Source: Bacillus sp. V59.32b (GTDB lineage Bacteria > Bacillota > Bacilli > Bacillales > DSM-1321). From it: a DNA stretch of 64,000 bases. How positions within the stretch are numbered: position 1 is the stretch's first letter; each line of letters begins with the position of its first letter. The translations under genes and the position numbers were made by a program. The notes beneath the pieces are model-generated. The model had not been told where the DNA came from. It saw nothing but the letters and a program-made list of their open reading frames with translations, and ran no database searches. This document shows, piece by piece, positions 36,255 through 44,550 of the stretch. The DNA is taken from contig NZ_QVTC01000049.1 of the NCBI RefSeq assembly GCF_003429085.1, positions 1 to 64,000 on the forward strand. Reading direction: 5' to 3'.

Positions 36255-36307
36255 GAAAAAAGCCTGTATTTATGATTAGTCAATAATCAAAATACAGGCT
36301 TTTTTAT
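36255..36307. terminator. Bidirectional terminator between yfmT-like gene and small minus-strand ORFs
   Basis: A 16-bp perfect stem, AAAAAAGCCTGTATTT / AAATACAGGCTTTTTT, has an A tract on one side and a T tract on the other, so it can end transcription from both strands. Confidence 0.9.
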
Positions 36308-36332
36308 GTGGAAAACACATTCCCATATTACA

Positions 36333-36512
36333 TTAGATTAATGGAAAGTTCTTTTCATAACGCGGATTCGTATAGTATGGCGGTCTCGGGCCAATTAATG
36401 GCATTGGCCAGGTATGGTCATTGTCATAAAGCATCATTACTTTTTCGTCTGAATGATTTACTAACAATAACCGGACTTCAGGACTGAATCTAAAGAATTT
36501 TTCGTACTGCAA
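36333..36512 (-). CDS. Small aromatic/proline-rich protein, unrecognised
   Basis: 59-residue frame on the minus strand from a TTG start, 7 nt after AAGGAGG. It starts MQYEKFFRFSPEVRLLLVNH and ends GPRPPYYTNPRYEKNFPLI, and is rich in Tyr, Phe, Pro and charged residues. No membrane segment or signal peptide. The strong ribosome site and the shared bidirectional terminator directly after the stop support expression. Composition recalls small spore-coat-associated proteins, but that is a guess. Confidence 0.6.
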   Translation of the reverse strand: MQYEKFFRFSPEVRLLLVNHSDEKVMMLYDNDHTWPMPLIGPRPPYYTNPRYEKNFPLI

Positions 36513-36552
36513 AACGGTAGCCTCCTTCTTTTTTTCCTACCCTTCACCTTAT

Positions 36553-36648
36553 TCAAGGCCTATCACCATGGAGCAAGTACCGAAAATAATCGGGATGGGT
36601 ATTCCAGTAAAAGGGAATTACGTAGATATCTTTCTCTGGACCAGGCAC
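36553..36648 (-). CDS. Tiny aromatic-rich ORF upstream of the previous one
   Basis: 31-residue frame from GTG 36648, preceded by AAGGG at about 9 nt. Product starts MPGPEKDIYVIPFYWNTHPD and ends YLLHGDRP. Like the 59-residue product it has Tyr/Phe/Pro/His and a Pro-rich end. The two frames lie 40 bp apart in the same direction and would be co-transcribed. Could be chance; no homologue recalled. Confidence 0.4.
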   Translation of the reverse strand: MPGPEKDIYVIPFYWNTHPDYFRYLLHGDRP

Positions 36649-36713
36649 TGCGCCAGCCCTTAAAACATACGGTAAAAAGGTAAAAAGAAAACTGAATTTG
36701 TAGGAGGATTCTC

Positions 36714-37889
36714 ATGAAGCATCATTATCAAAAGCATCACATGCACGATATGGATGATATGTATGACATGGACGATATGCAAGGCCAAGAGCCAATGTAT
36801 CAGGCGGTACAAATACATCATCCGGATTCAATGAAGCACATGCATCAAATGCATCATCCGGATTCAATGAAGCACATGCATCAAATGCACCAAATGGGTC
36901 AAGTGCAGCCACAAATGGATCAAATGGAGCCTCCTCATATGCAACAAGTGGAGCAATTGCAGTCTCAATTGCAGCCTCAAATGGTGAAAGGGTATCCGAT
37001 GACTCCGAACTATGGAAGAATTATACGTTACGAGGATATCCCGCTTAACTTGCCTGAACAGCGCCAGCTCCGCCATCCCGGTTTGGAACGATTCATGGTG
37101 CCCCGCCCGATTATTGAAAACCCGAATTATAAAGGAAGCGGAAAACTAAAAGGTAAAGTTGCACTTATTACAGGGGGCGACAGCGGTATTGGTGCAGCAA
37201 CAGCGATTGCGTTTGCCAAAGAAGGCGCTGACGTTGCGATTGCTTATTTAGATGAACACGAAGACGCGAACCGGACCAAGAGGAGAATCGAGCAACTTGG
37301 AGGGCGCTGTATATTAATGCCAGGTGACTTGCGGGATAAGCGTCAATGTGTTGCCATTGTAGAACACACTATGCAAGCATTTGGAAAACTCGATATTCTA
37401 TGTAACCATGTTGGCATCCAATTCCAGCAGTTGGAATTGACTGACATCACTGATGAACAGTTCGATGATACCTTTAAAGTAAACATATATTCTCACTTTT
37501 ACACAACCAGAGCAGCGCTTCCATATATGAAACCAGGCAGCTCTATTATTAATACATCATCCGTTGTAACGTATGTAGGTGAGAAGCAGATGATTGACTA
37601 TACAGCTACGAAAGGGGCTAACGTTGGTTTCACACGAGCGTTGGCAAAGAACGTCATCAAAAAGGGTATCCGCGTTAATGCCGTGGCACCTGGCCGGATT
37701 TGGACACCGCTTATTTCGGCAAGCTTCTCAGAAGACCAAGTTGCCGTTTACGGAGCCTTTAATCCTATGCAACGGGTAGCACATCCATTTGAACTTGCGC
37801 CAACATACGTCTACCTAGCTTCTGATGATTCACGCTTTGTCACTGCCCAGGTGCTGCACGTAGACGGAGGAGAATCTTCACATTCATAA
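36714..37889 (+). CDS. SDR-family oxidoreductase with His/Met/Gln-rich N-terminal extension
   Basis: 391 residues. Residues 1 to about 92 are dominated by His, Met, Gln and Asp ([15 protein letters not shown].., [12 protein letters not shown] twice), then a PNY.. RYEDIPLN linker. The classical SDR from about residue 142 shows [20 protein letters not shown], acidic loop and catalytic YTATKGA (YxxxK) with Ser in [10 protein letters not shown]. It resembles the YdaD/YhdF/YghA group (general stress, glucose/ribitol dehydrogenase-like). The usual NNAG is NHVG. The His/Met head could bind metal. Start has RBS AGGAGG. A second SDR of the same subfamily at 49360-50268 has only a short head. Confidence 0.87.
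   Translation: MKHHYQKHHMHDMDDMYDMDDMQGQEPMYQAVQIHHPDSMKHMHQMHHPDSMKHMHQMHQMGQVQPQMDQMEPPHMQQVEQLQSQLQPQMVKGYPMTPNYGRIIRYEDIPLNLPEQRQLRHPGLERFMVPRPIIENPNYKGSGKLKGKVALITGGDSGIGAATAIAFAKEGADVAIAYLDEHEDANRTKRRIEQLGGRCILMPGDLRDKRQCVAIVEHTMQAFGKLDILCNHVGIQFQQLELTDITDEQFDDTFKVNIYSHFYTTRAALPYMKPGSSIINTSSVVTYVGEKQMIDYTATKGANVGFTRALAKNVIKKGIRVNAVAPGRIWTPLISASFSEDQVAVYGAFNPMQRVAHPFELAPTYVYLASDDSRFVTAQVLHVDGGESSHS
36816..36887 (+). repeat. Perfect 36-bp tandem duplication inside the SDR gene
   Basis: Bases 36816-36851 and 36852-36887 are identical, each encoding the 12 residues [12 protein letters not shown] in frame. It looks like a recent in-frame slippage or duplication in the His/Met-rich head. Confidence 0.95.
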
Positions 37890-37917
37890 TATTGGCAAGG
37901 AATGTACAGCAAGTGCT

Positions 37918-37954
37918 AAACCGATTCCCTTAATCCTTGGGGAATCGGTTTTTG
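37918..37954 (+). terminator. Terminator of the His/Met-rich SDR gene
   Basis: AAACCGATTCCC / GGGAATCGGTTT stem, 9-10 nt loop, then TTG. Confidence 0.8.
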
Positions 37955-38063
37955 AATTCGATTGAAAAAACAGGTTCTGCATACTTATTGCCATTAATAT
38001 TAATTTAAAGTTATGAAGGCAAAGCAGGGCGAAATCATACGAAAGACAAAAGGAGAAGAACCG

Positions 38064-41000
38064 ATGAATTTTTTGACGAAATTCAGTTTGAAAAATGCCG
38101 TGGCGGTTTTTATTATTTCGTTTTTGTTTATTCTCGGGGGCGTTTATTCGTTTTCGCAGCTTAAAGTCACGCAGCTTCCTGATATTGAATTTCCGCAAAT
38201 TACTGTCGAGGCGGTTTACCCCGGGGCTTCCCCCGATGATGTAAGCAGTAAGGTGACCTCAAAGCTGGAAAGCCAATTTAAGTCGATTGAAGATGCGACA
38301 AAAGTCACGAGTTCTTCTTTTGAAAGTGTAGGGATAATCAATCTGGAGTTTCCCTTTGATACCGAAATGGATGAAATTGAACAGCAGGTTAACACGTTAG
38401 CAAAAGATGCTGGTTTGCCTAAGGAAGTGGAGGTAGAAGTAAGCAGGTTTTCCTTCGGTTCTTTCCCTATATACAATATTTCCTTGTTTGGAAAAGGCGA
38501 TGAGGATATTGATAAGCTAATGCAAGACGAGGTTATACCGGAATTAAATAAAATCCAGGGATTAAACAGTGTCTCGGTCGGCGGCTTTACCGACAACCTG
38601 GTGCAAATTACGATCGATAAGCAAAAGGCGGCTGAATCCGGTTTGAGTTTAAGTAGTATTAAAGACCATATTAATGCCAAATACGTATCTTTTCCGGCGG
38701 GGCAAATAAGCGAATCAGATGTACAAATACCGATCAGGGTAGAAGAGAACCTGGATAGTGTAAAGAAGCTGAAGGATTTGCAATTGACTGTTTCAGCGCC
38801 GGCTGCACCTGTTACAAAAGAAGGTATAGTCAATCCCCAGGAAGGTGCATCAGGACAGGGGAGCAGTGAAGCACAAGGACCTCCTTCCGCTGCGGGTCCC
38901 GAACCAGCGGCATTGACAAAAGTTCCTGGACCAAAGCCTATTCTGTTAAAAGACATCGCAAAGGTGGAAACCGCATCTGAACAAAGCGAAAAAGCCCGTT
39001 TTGACTTAAATGACTCCTTATCGTTGGCTGTCACGAAAAAACAGGATGCCAATACTGTCGAGGTTGCGGATGAAGTCATAAACGTGCTGGATCAGTATGA
39101 CGATGAGTTGGATTATTCAATCGGCCTGGATTCGGCAACGGATATCAAGAAATCGGTGTCCTCACTTGTCAAAGAAGGCTTGCTTGGCGCCCTGTTTGCC
39201 TCGCTTGCCGTGCTTTTATTTTTGAGAAATGTGCGCGCAACTTTGATTGCAATTGTCTCTATTCCATTATCACTGCTTATAGGAGCTATCTTTTTAAAGC
39301 AGCTGGATATATCACTTAATATCATGACACTTGGAGGAATGGCGGTCGCGGTTGGCCGGGTCGTCGATGATAGCATCGTAGTGATTGAGAATATATTCCG
39401 GCGGGTACGGAAAACAACAGAAGGGATGACGGACAGAGTCATACTGGATTCAACGAAAGAGATATTAAAGGCGATCACTTCGTCTACGATCACAACCGTA
39501 GTCGTCTTTTTGCCTTTAGGATTTGTCGGGGGCATTACCGGCGAGTTTTTCCTGCCGTTTGCATTGACGATCGTTTTCTCTTTGCTGGCATCTTTACTTG
39601 TCGCGATTACAATCGTGCCGATCATGGCGAAGTTTGCATTTAAGAAAGTCCCGAAAGAAGAAAAAGAAGGGGTATTGCAGCGTATATATGGAAGAATGAT
39701 TGAGAAATCGTTGAACCATAAAGCGATGATTTTGGTGATGTCGTTCTTGATCCTGGGAGGCTCTTTTGCGCTGGTGCCGCAGCTTGGTTTTACCTTCATC
39801 CCTAACGAAGAGCAAAATGCATTAACTGCTTCGATCGAATTGCCGGAATCGACGACGCTTGAGAGAACTGATGAAGTATCGATGCAAATTGAAAAGATGC
39901 TGGATCAGAAGGATGATGTCAAGGAAGTTACGGCAAGCATCGGCAGCCGGGACTTCATCACTGGATTAAAACTGCAGAATAAAGCAAACTACTTTATCAA
40001 TCTTACCGAGCAGGCAAACGTTCAGGATTCGATTGAAAAGCTGCAATCAGAAATGGAAAGAACCGTGAAAGAAGAAGAACCCGATACAAAAGTTTCAATA
40101 GAAGAATTGAACATGAGCGGCCCGCCAACGAACAACAACGTAGACATCGATCTGTTCTCTAATGATTTGGAGGCTTTGCAAAAAGCAGCTAAACAAGTCG
40201 AAGATTACATGAAAGAAAATGATGATTTGAAATATGTCAGCAACAACTTCACTGATAAGCAGAAACAATATCTTGTTGAAATTAATACAGAAAAAGCAAC
40301 GCAGCTTGGTTTAAGCGGATACCAAATTATTGGGACGATTAATGACCAGACCAGCCCTGTGAATGTAGGTACGCTGAAGCTGGACGGCAAAGACCAGGAG
40401 GTTCAGCTCGCTTATGATAAAGACTTGAACTCCCAAGCAGATCTAAAGGAAGTTACTTTGTTCTCGAAACGAGGGCCAGTGGCTTTGTCAGAAGTAGCAA
40501 CAGTAAAGCCGGTCGAAAGCTTTACCTCGATACAGCGTCTGGATGGAAAAGTATATGCGCGGGTGAGTGCTGAGGTCATCATTGATGATGTGCGGGCTGT
40601 TTCCGAGGAAATAACAACGGGTATAAAAGCAGATCTTACCCTACCTGACGGGGTGTCCCTGGAGAGCGGCGGGGGGAGCGATGATACGGTTGAAGTGTTC
40701 CAAGCGCTTGGAATGGCCATTTTGGTTGCGATCGGACTTGTTTATTTGACGATGCTGATCACATTTGGAAAAGCGCGTATTCCATTCGTTATCCTATCTT
40801 CCTTGATCTTTATCCCGGTGGGGTCGCTGGTAGCCTTGTATCTGACAAAAGAGCCGCTATCCATCTCGGTGATGATTGGATTTTTAATGCTGATCGGGAT
40901 CGTCTCGACAAACGCGATTGTCCTCGTGGACCGGATCGGCCAGAACCGGGAAGAACGCGGCCTGCCCATACGGCAATCATTAATAGAAGCTGGAAAAACC

Positions 41001-41213
41001 AGGCTTCGCCCCATCTTAATGACGGCATTTGCGAAGATAACAGCATTGCTGCCGCTGGCATTAGCGACATCTTCAGGAACACTGATTTCCAAGGGATTGG
41101 CAATCACGGTTATTGGAGGCCTCACTTCATCAACTTTACTAACATTAATACTCGTCCCTATCGTGTATGAGCTGTTCTTCTTCCGTAAAGCGAAGGAGGA
41201 AAAGAACAATTAA
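38064..41213 (+). CDS. swrC: RND-family efflux transporter, SwrC/AcrB type
   Basis: 1049 residues from ATG 38064 (AAAGGAG upstream); an earlier ATG at 38013 lacks a site. Two repeats of one TM helix, a large extracytoplasmic loop and five to six more helices, as in AcrB/SwrC. Markers: TQLPDIEFPQITVEAVYPGASP after TM1, GGMAVAVGRVVDDSIVVIENI with the proton-relay Asp pair, and in the second half RLRPILMTAFAKITALLPLAL. B. subtilis SwrC exports surfactin and supports swarming. An unusual Pro/Gly/Ala-rich stretch (about residues 258-300, SSEAQGPPSAAGPEPAAL) sits in the first loop. No membrane-fusion gene is adjacent. Confidence 0.9.
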   Translation: MNFLTKFSLKNAVAVFIISFLFILGGVYSFSQLKVTQLPDIEFPQITVEAVYPGASPDDVSSKVTSKLESQFKSIEDATKVTSSSFESVGIINLEFPFDTEMDEIEQQVNTLAKDAGLPKEVEVEVSRFSFGSFPIYNISLFGKGDEDIDKLMQDEVIPELNKIQGLNSVSVGGFTDNLVQITIDKQKAAESGLSLSSIKDHINAKYVSFPAGQISESDVQIPIRVEENLDSVKKLKDLQLTVSAPAAPVTKEGIVNPQEGASGQGSSEAQGPPSAAGPEPAALTKVPGPKPILLKDIAKVETASEQSEKARFDLNDSLSLAVTKKQDANTVEVADEVINVLDQYDDELDYSIGLDSATDIKKSVSSLVKEGLLGALFASLAVLLFLRNVRATLIAIVSIPLSLLIGAIFLKQLDISLNIMTLGGMAVAVGRVVDDSIVVIENIFRRVRKTTEGMTDRVILDSTKEILKAITSSTITTVVVFLPLGFVGGITGEFFLPFALTIVFSLLASLLVAITIVPIMAKFAFKKVPKEEKEGVLQRIYGRMIEKSLNHKAMILVMSFLILGGSFALVPQLGFTFIPNEEQNALTASIELPESTTLERTDEVSMQIEKMLDQKDDVKEVTASIGSRDFITGLKLQNKANYFINLTEQANVQDSIEKLQSEMERTVKEEEPDTKVSIEELNMSGPPTNNNVDIDLFSNDLEALQKAAKQVEDYMKENDDLKYVSNNFTDKQKQYLVEINTEKATQLGLSGYQIIGTINDQTSPVNVGTLKLDGKDQEVQLAYDKDLNSQADLKEVTLFSKRGPVALSEVATVKPVESFTSIQRLDGKVYARVSAEVIIDDVRAVSEEITTGIKADLTLPDGVSLESGGGSDDTVEVFQALGMAILVAIGLVYLTMLITFGKARIPFVILSSLIFIPVGSLVALYLTKEPLSISVMIGFLMLIGIVSTNAIVLVDRIGQNREERGLPIRQSLIEAGKTRLRPILMTAFAKITALLPLALATSSGTLISKGLAITVIGGLTSSTLLTLILVPIVYELFFFRKAKEEKNN

Positions 41214-41330
41214 GACGTGAGATGGCGGCTTCAATTGAGAGAGTGAGGCCGCTCATTCTAAAAGGAGCGGTAGCGATTTATGTTCTTTCTAAAAAGGATG
41301 AATGACCGTAATAATAATCTTGTGTTAAAA

Positions 41331-41358
41331 GCAGCCTTTATGGGCTGTTTCTTTTTAT
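41331..41358 (+). terminator. Likely terminator after the RND gene
   Basis: AAGCAGCC / GGCTGTTT hairpin with loop TTTATG followed by CTTTTT, 118 bp after the stop. Confidence 0.55.
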
Positions 41359-41429
41359 AAAGGCATAGGCTTATAACCCATTTATTCATTTTAATAGGGC
41401 CGTTTGTAAATACGTTATAGTCATCCTTT

Positions 41430-42079
41430 TTATAGAGAAGCAACACTTGCTTTCCATTCTTGAATCCAGTTCGTTTTCCCAATTCCGTAGCTTTCTTTTT
41501 GCCCAATGTCCTGTAACGAACTGTTTTCGTATCCAATCGATAAGAATAAATCCGGAATGGAGTCGAATCCATTCTTTGCAAGTGCATATAACTGAGGTCC
41601 ATAGTGAGCCGCCATAATACCTGAACCCGCCGCATTATAAGGATTTTTGCGCAGCCCATTCTTATAGATTTCAAAAATATCTGTTCCGTCTTCTGTCACA
41701 AACTTCCCATCTGACACTATTAGGTTTTTCAGGCATAGCCTGTTACATTTTTTATTTCACGGACAAGAGTGTACTTATCATACTTATCACGGGTAAATTG
41801 GGTGCAGTCATCCGAACGGCTTTGGATAATATGAACGAATAGCTCCCTCGAATTACGGGCAGAATTCAGTACCTCTTCTAACTGACCAATGAGACCCTTA
41901 TCTTCGGTCCCACCTACAGTTAGCATGAAATTATTTGGATCGATAGTAAAGATCAATTTCAATTCATTTGAATACTAATTTGGTATTTCTCAAACAGTTC
42001 TTTTAACTGCCCATTCACTTTTTGCCGGTTGAATGCTTTTCGTTCTGCGACTTCTACCGCACCGTTTATAAGTGGCTCA
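41430..42079 (-). pseudogene. Frameshifted C-terminal remnant of a larger protein (DUF4885-like)
   Basis: Three successive minus-strand frames read like one protein broken by shifts. The first ends ELFEKYQISIQMN (stop at 41959), the second starts KLIFTIDPNNFMLTVGGTED (41962 to 41729), and the third contains SDGKFVTEDGTDIFEIY and DLFLSIGYENSSLQDIG (41717 to 41430). The second and third have no ribosome binding site. From memory the pattern resembles DUF4885 proteins of Bacillus, of which only the C-terminal part would remain; this is a weak match. The region between 42080 and 42307 contains no further coding signal. Confidence 0.55.
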
Positions 42080-42307
42080 TCTCAGCGTCTGTTTTGGCCT
42101 GAGTATTTTGTTTGCTTTGTTGCAACGAATGGTAGATTGATATTCATTCTGATTCTGCCTTAAACAAATATTCATATAATGAATTTTTCAACTTGTAGTT
42201 TCTTGTTAGAAATATCGGTATAGGAATGGAAAAGTTTAGGTGATGAAGGTAGAAGATTTATATAGTAAAGTAAATGAGGGGAGTTCAACTCTGATAATAA
42301 AGAGGAA

Positions 42308-42619
42308 TTATATCCTCTTCCTTCTTCTTTGTTCTTGTCCACATTTGTGCGATTTCCGCATTTTCATAAAACGGTACATAAGTGCGGCGTTCTTGCCCTT
42401 TTGGGTATGACGATTGATTTTAGGGCGCAGGCAATCGAGAAATTCTGTATCGCATTTGCATGGTGAAATTCCCCTCTCTAAGCAGAGGTCATGTCTTCTG
42501 CAGCAGTTATCGACATCGTTGACCGGAGCGCCTGGACCGCTGCAAGCAGGTCCACACCATTTATAGCCGGGAAAGATACAACGTCCTTGACGTCTTTCCT
42601 CTCTTTTTCTTATAAACAT
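42308..42619 (-). CDS. Small phospholipase A2-like protein
   Basis: 103 residues, Cys- and Arg/Lys-rich. The core matches the phospholipase A2-like family (PF08398 type): GYKWCGPACSGPGAP resembles the calcium-binding loop, and DNCCRRHDLC is the catalytic CCxxHDxC helix with the His-Asp pair. A basic tail (RRRKRI) ends it. No signal peptide is visible. ATG 42619 follows AAGGATG. It would hydrolyse phospholipid sn-2 esters if active; its location in the cell and target are unknown. It lies next to a decayed gene. Confidence 0.78.
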   Translation of the reverse strand: MFIRKREERRQGRCIFPGYKWCGPACSGPGAPVNDVDNCCRRHDLCLERGISPCKCDTEFLDCLRPKINRHTQKGKNAALMYRFMKMRKSHKCGQEQRRRKRI

Positions 42620-42829
42620 AACAACACATCCTTGAAAATTAAATTATTCATAGTTTATGAGAGAGAGCAGGGGAACGAGCAGGACGAAGCCCTAACATTG
42701 AAAAAATATTGGTAGGTTGAGCTGACGGATAGAGCCGTGAAGAATCATTGTATGGCTCTGTTAAACTTTATTTTGAAAAAGCAATAATCGGCTTAATGAG
42801 CCAGGAGAGATTTATAAACATAGCCATTT

Positions 42830-44260
42830 CTAAAAATCAGTTATCACTTTACATAGCTTTTGCAGTCCGATTTTTAAATCATGGTCACTCAACAGGGAGT
42901 AACTGATGCGCAAATATTGCTGCTTAGATTCCGTGGCAAAACAAGCTGAGCCAGGCAAAAAGGAGACATCCGCTTCTTTTGCCTTGTTGAGCAGTGCATG
43001 TGGATCGATTGAATCCGGGAGTGAACACCATAGATTGAAGCCGCCATCTGGCACTTGAAACGAAAATGTCCCATTTAAACAAGATAATATCTCTACAGCA
43101 GTATCCCGCCGAATTTGCAAAGCGGTCCGAAGCTTCTCCATATGGTTTTTCATTCTTTCTGTCCGCAAAAAGGGCAGAATCGCTTTTTGGGTTATAAGCG
43201 GGCTGCCGATATCCATGAAAGCCTTCACCGCGTACAGCCAATCAAAAACAGGCCCGTCCGCGAGCATGGCTGCGATGCGGACTCCCGGTGCCAGTGTTTT
43301 GCTGAAGCCTTTCAAATGAATGACATGGCCATCTTTGTCAAAGTGTTTAATCGGCTTTGGTGGAACAAGCTGATCGAAATAAATATCGCCAAAGGAATCA
43401 TCTTCTATAATGAAAAAGTTATAAAGCTCTGCCAATTCTACATGCTCTCGCCGTCTTTGTTCACTCATCAATGTACCGGTCGGGTTATGGAAGGATGGGT
43501 TGACGTATAGGAGGACCGGTTTCTTTTTTTGGCAGACATCCTCAAGTAAATCAGCCCGGATTCCTTGTTCATCAAGTTCAATGGAAATCAGGTTTATCCC
43601 TTTATTGACAAACACATCAATCGCTGCCCCGTAGCAAGGGCTTTCGACTATGACCGTATCACCAGGTTTTAATAAGGTCTGGGCGATCAGGTCAATTCCC
43701 TGTTGAACACCGCTGGTAATCAATAATTGAGAAGGGGCGGCAGTCAACCCTTGATGGTCATTTAGGTATTTTGCTATTTCAATGCGGAGCTCCGCGTCCC
43801 CTTGAACCGGGCCATATGTAGCCAGGACCATTCGGTTTTTGTCGAGGATTTTCTGCATTTCATCCGCCAGGAATTGAGTAGGCAGCAGCCGCGGGTAAAC
43901 GACGGCCTGGGAGAAATCATAATATTTCTTTTGCCGGTTGATCACATATTGTGACCTCACGACGTTAACGGCTAATGAGCGCTGCCAGTCGAATGGATCA
44001 TGTATTTGAGGGGAGACCCGTTTTTCTCCTCTTATATACACTCCTTTTCCTTGCTGGATGAAGACGTATCCTTTTTTCTCGAGCCATTTATATGCTTTTC
44101 GGACAGTTAGCATACTGACGTGTAACTCTTCTGCCATCTCTCGCAATGAAGGCAGCTGTTCGCTGTCGGCTAACAGCCCGTTCTGGATGCGCTGCACAAT
44201 CTGGTCACTGATTTGTTGAAAGAATGGGGTATTGGATTCCTTATGAAGGATGAATTTCAT
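42830..44260 (-). CDS. MocR-type GntR regulator with aminotransferase domain
   Basis: 476 residues: an N-terminal GntR winged helix (residues 1-70, QLPSLREMAEELHVSMLTVRKAY), a linker, and a class I aminotransferase-like domain. PLP-site features are seen: ITSGVQQGIDLIAQTLL, YVNPSFHNPTG, and the Schiff-base Lys in HLKGFSKTLAPGVRIA. MocR regulators sense PLP-linked ligands and commonly control a divergent transporter. The divergent EamA gene and a 20-bp-spaced direct repeat in the gap fit this. Ligand unknown. Confidence 0.9.
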   Translation of the reverse strand: MKFILHKESNTPFFQQISDQIVQRIQNGLLADSEQLPSLREMAEELHVSMLTVRKAYKWLEKKGYVFIQQGKGVYIRGEKRVSPQIHDPFDWQRSLAVNVVRSQYVINRQKKYYDFSQAVVYPRLLPTQFLADEMQKILDKNRMVLATYGPVQGDAELRIEIAKYLNDHQGLTAAPSQLLITSGVQQGIDLIAQTLLKPGDTVIVESPCYGAAIDVFVNKGINLISIELDEQGIRADLLEDVCQKKKPVLLYVNPSFHNPTGTLMSEQRRREHVELAELYNFFIIEDDSFGDIYFDQLVPPKPIKHFDKDGHVIHLKGFSKTLAPGVRIAAMLADGPVFDWLYAVKAFMDIGSPLITQKAILPFLRTERMKNHMEKLRTALQIRRDTAVEILSCLNGTFSFQVPDGGFNLWCSLPDSIDPHALLNKAKEADVSFLPGSACFATESKQQYLRISYSLLSDHDLKIGLQKLCKVITDF

Positions 44261-44320
44261 GATTTCACCTAAGTTTCTTTTTATTTAATTTTCACTGTCG
44301 GCAGGGAGTGTAGTCTGGCC

Positions 44321-44404
44321 ATTTAAACGAAAAAAATGATGATTTACATGAAAAGACACGGGATTCAAACGAAAACTCCAGCGATTTAAACGAAAGCCCC
44401 AAGT
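44321..44404. repeat. Phased array: four 21-bp units beginning ATTTAAACGAAA
   Basis: ATTTAAACGAAA, ATTTACATGAAA, ATTCAAACGAAA and ATTTAAACGAAA start at 44321, 44342, 44363 and 44384, exactly 21 bp apart; the remaining 9 bp of each unit vary. It lies in the MocR-EamA gap upstream of the EamA promoter. Confidence 0.8.
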
Positions 44405-44475
44405 TCCTTCCATAGAGAGAGCTTTATTTAAAGTTAATAGAAAAATATCTTATAAGCAATGAAAATTTCATTCTG

Positions 44476-44510
44476 CTGTTATATACGGTGATGTACTGTT
44501 ATACACTGTT
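44476..44510 (+). promoter_or_regulatory. Direct-repeat operator candidate for the MocR regulator
   Basis: CTGTTATATACGGTG (44476) and CTGTTATACACTGTT (44496) are direct repeats spaced 20 bp. They lie 40-75 bp upstream of the EamA start. MocR/PdxR proteins typically bind direct repeats, so this is the likely site. Confidence 0.55.
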
Positions 44511-44550
44511 TCCTCTATACTTTTTTCATTAGATAAGAGGGGGGAAGCAA

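Noticed and set aside
38216-39079. 287-codon ORF antisense to the RND exporter
   Set aside because: Ser/Thr-rich shadow frame; the sense strand encodes a clear RND protein.
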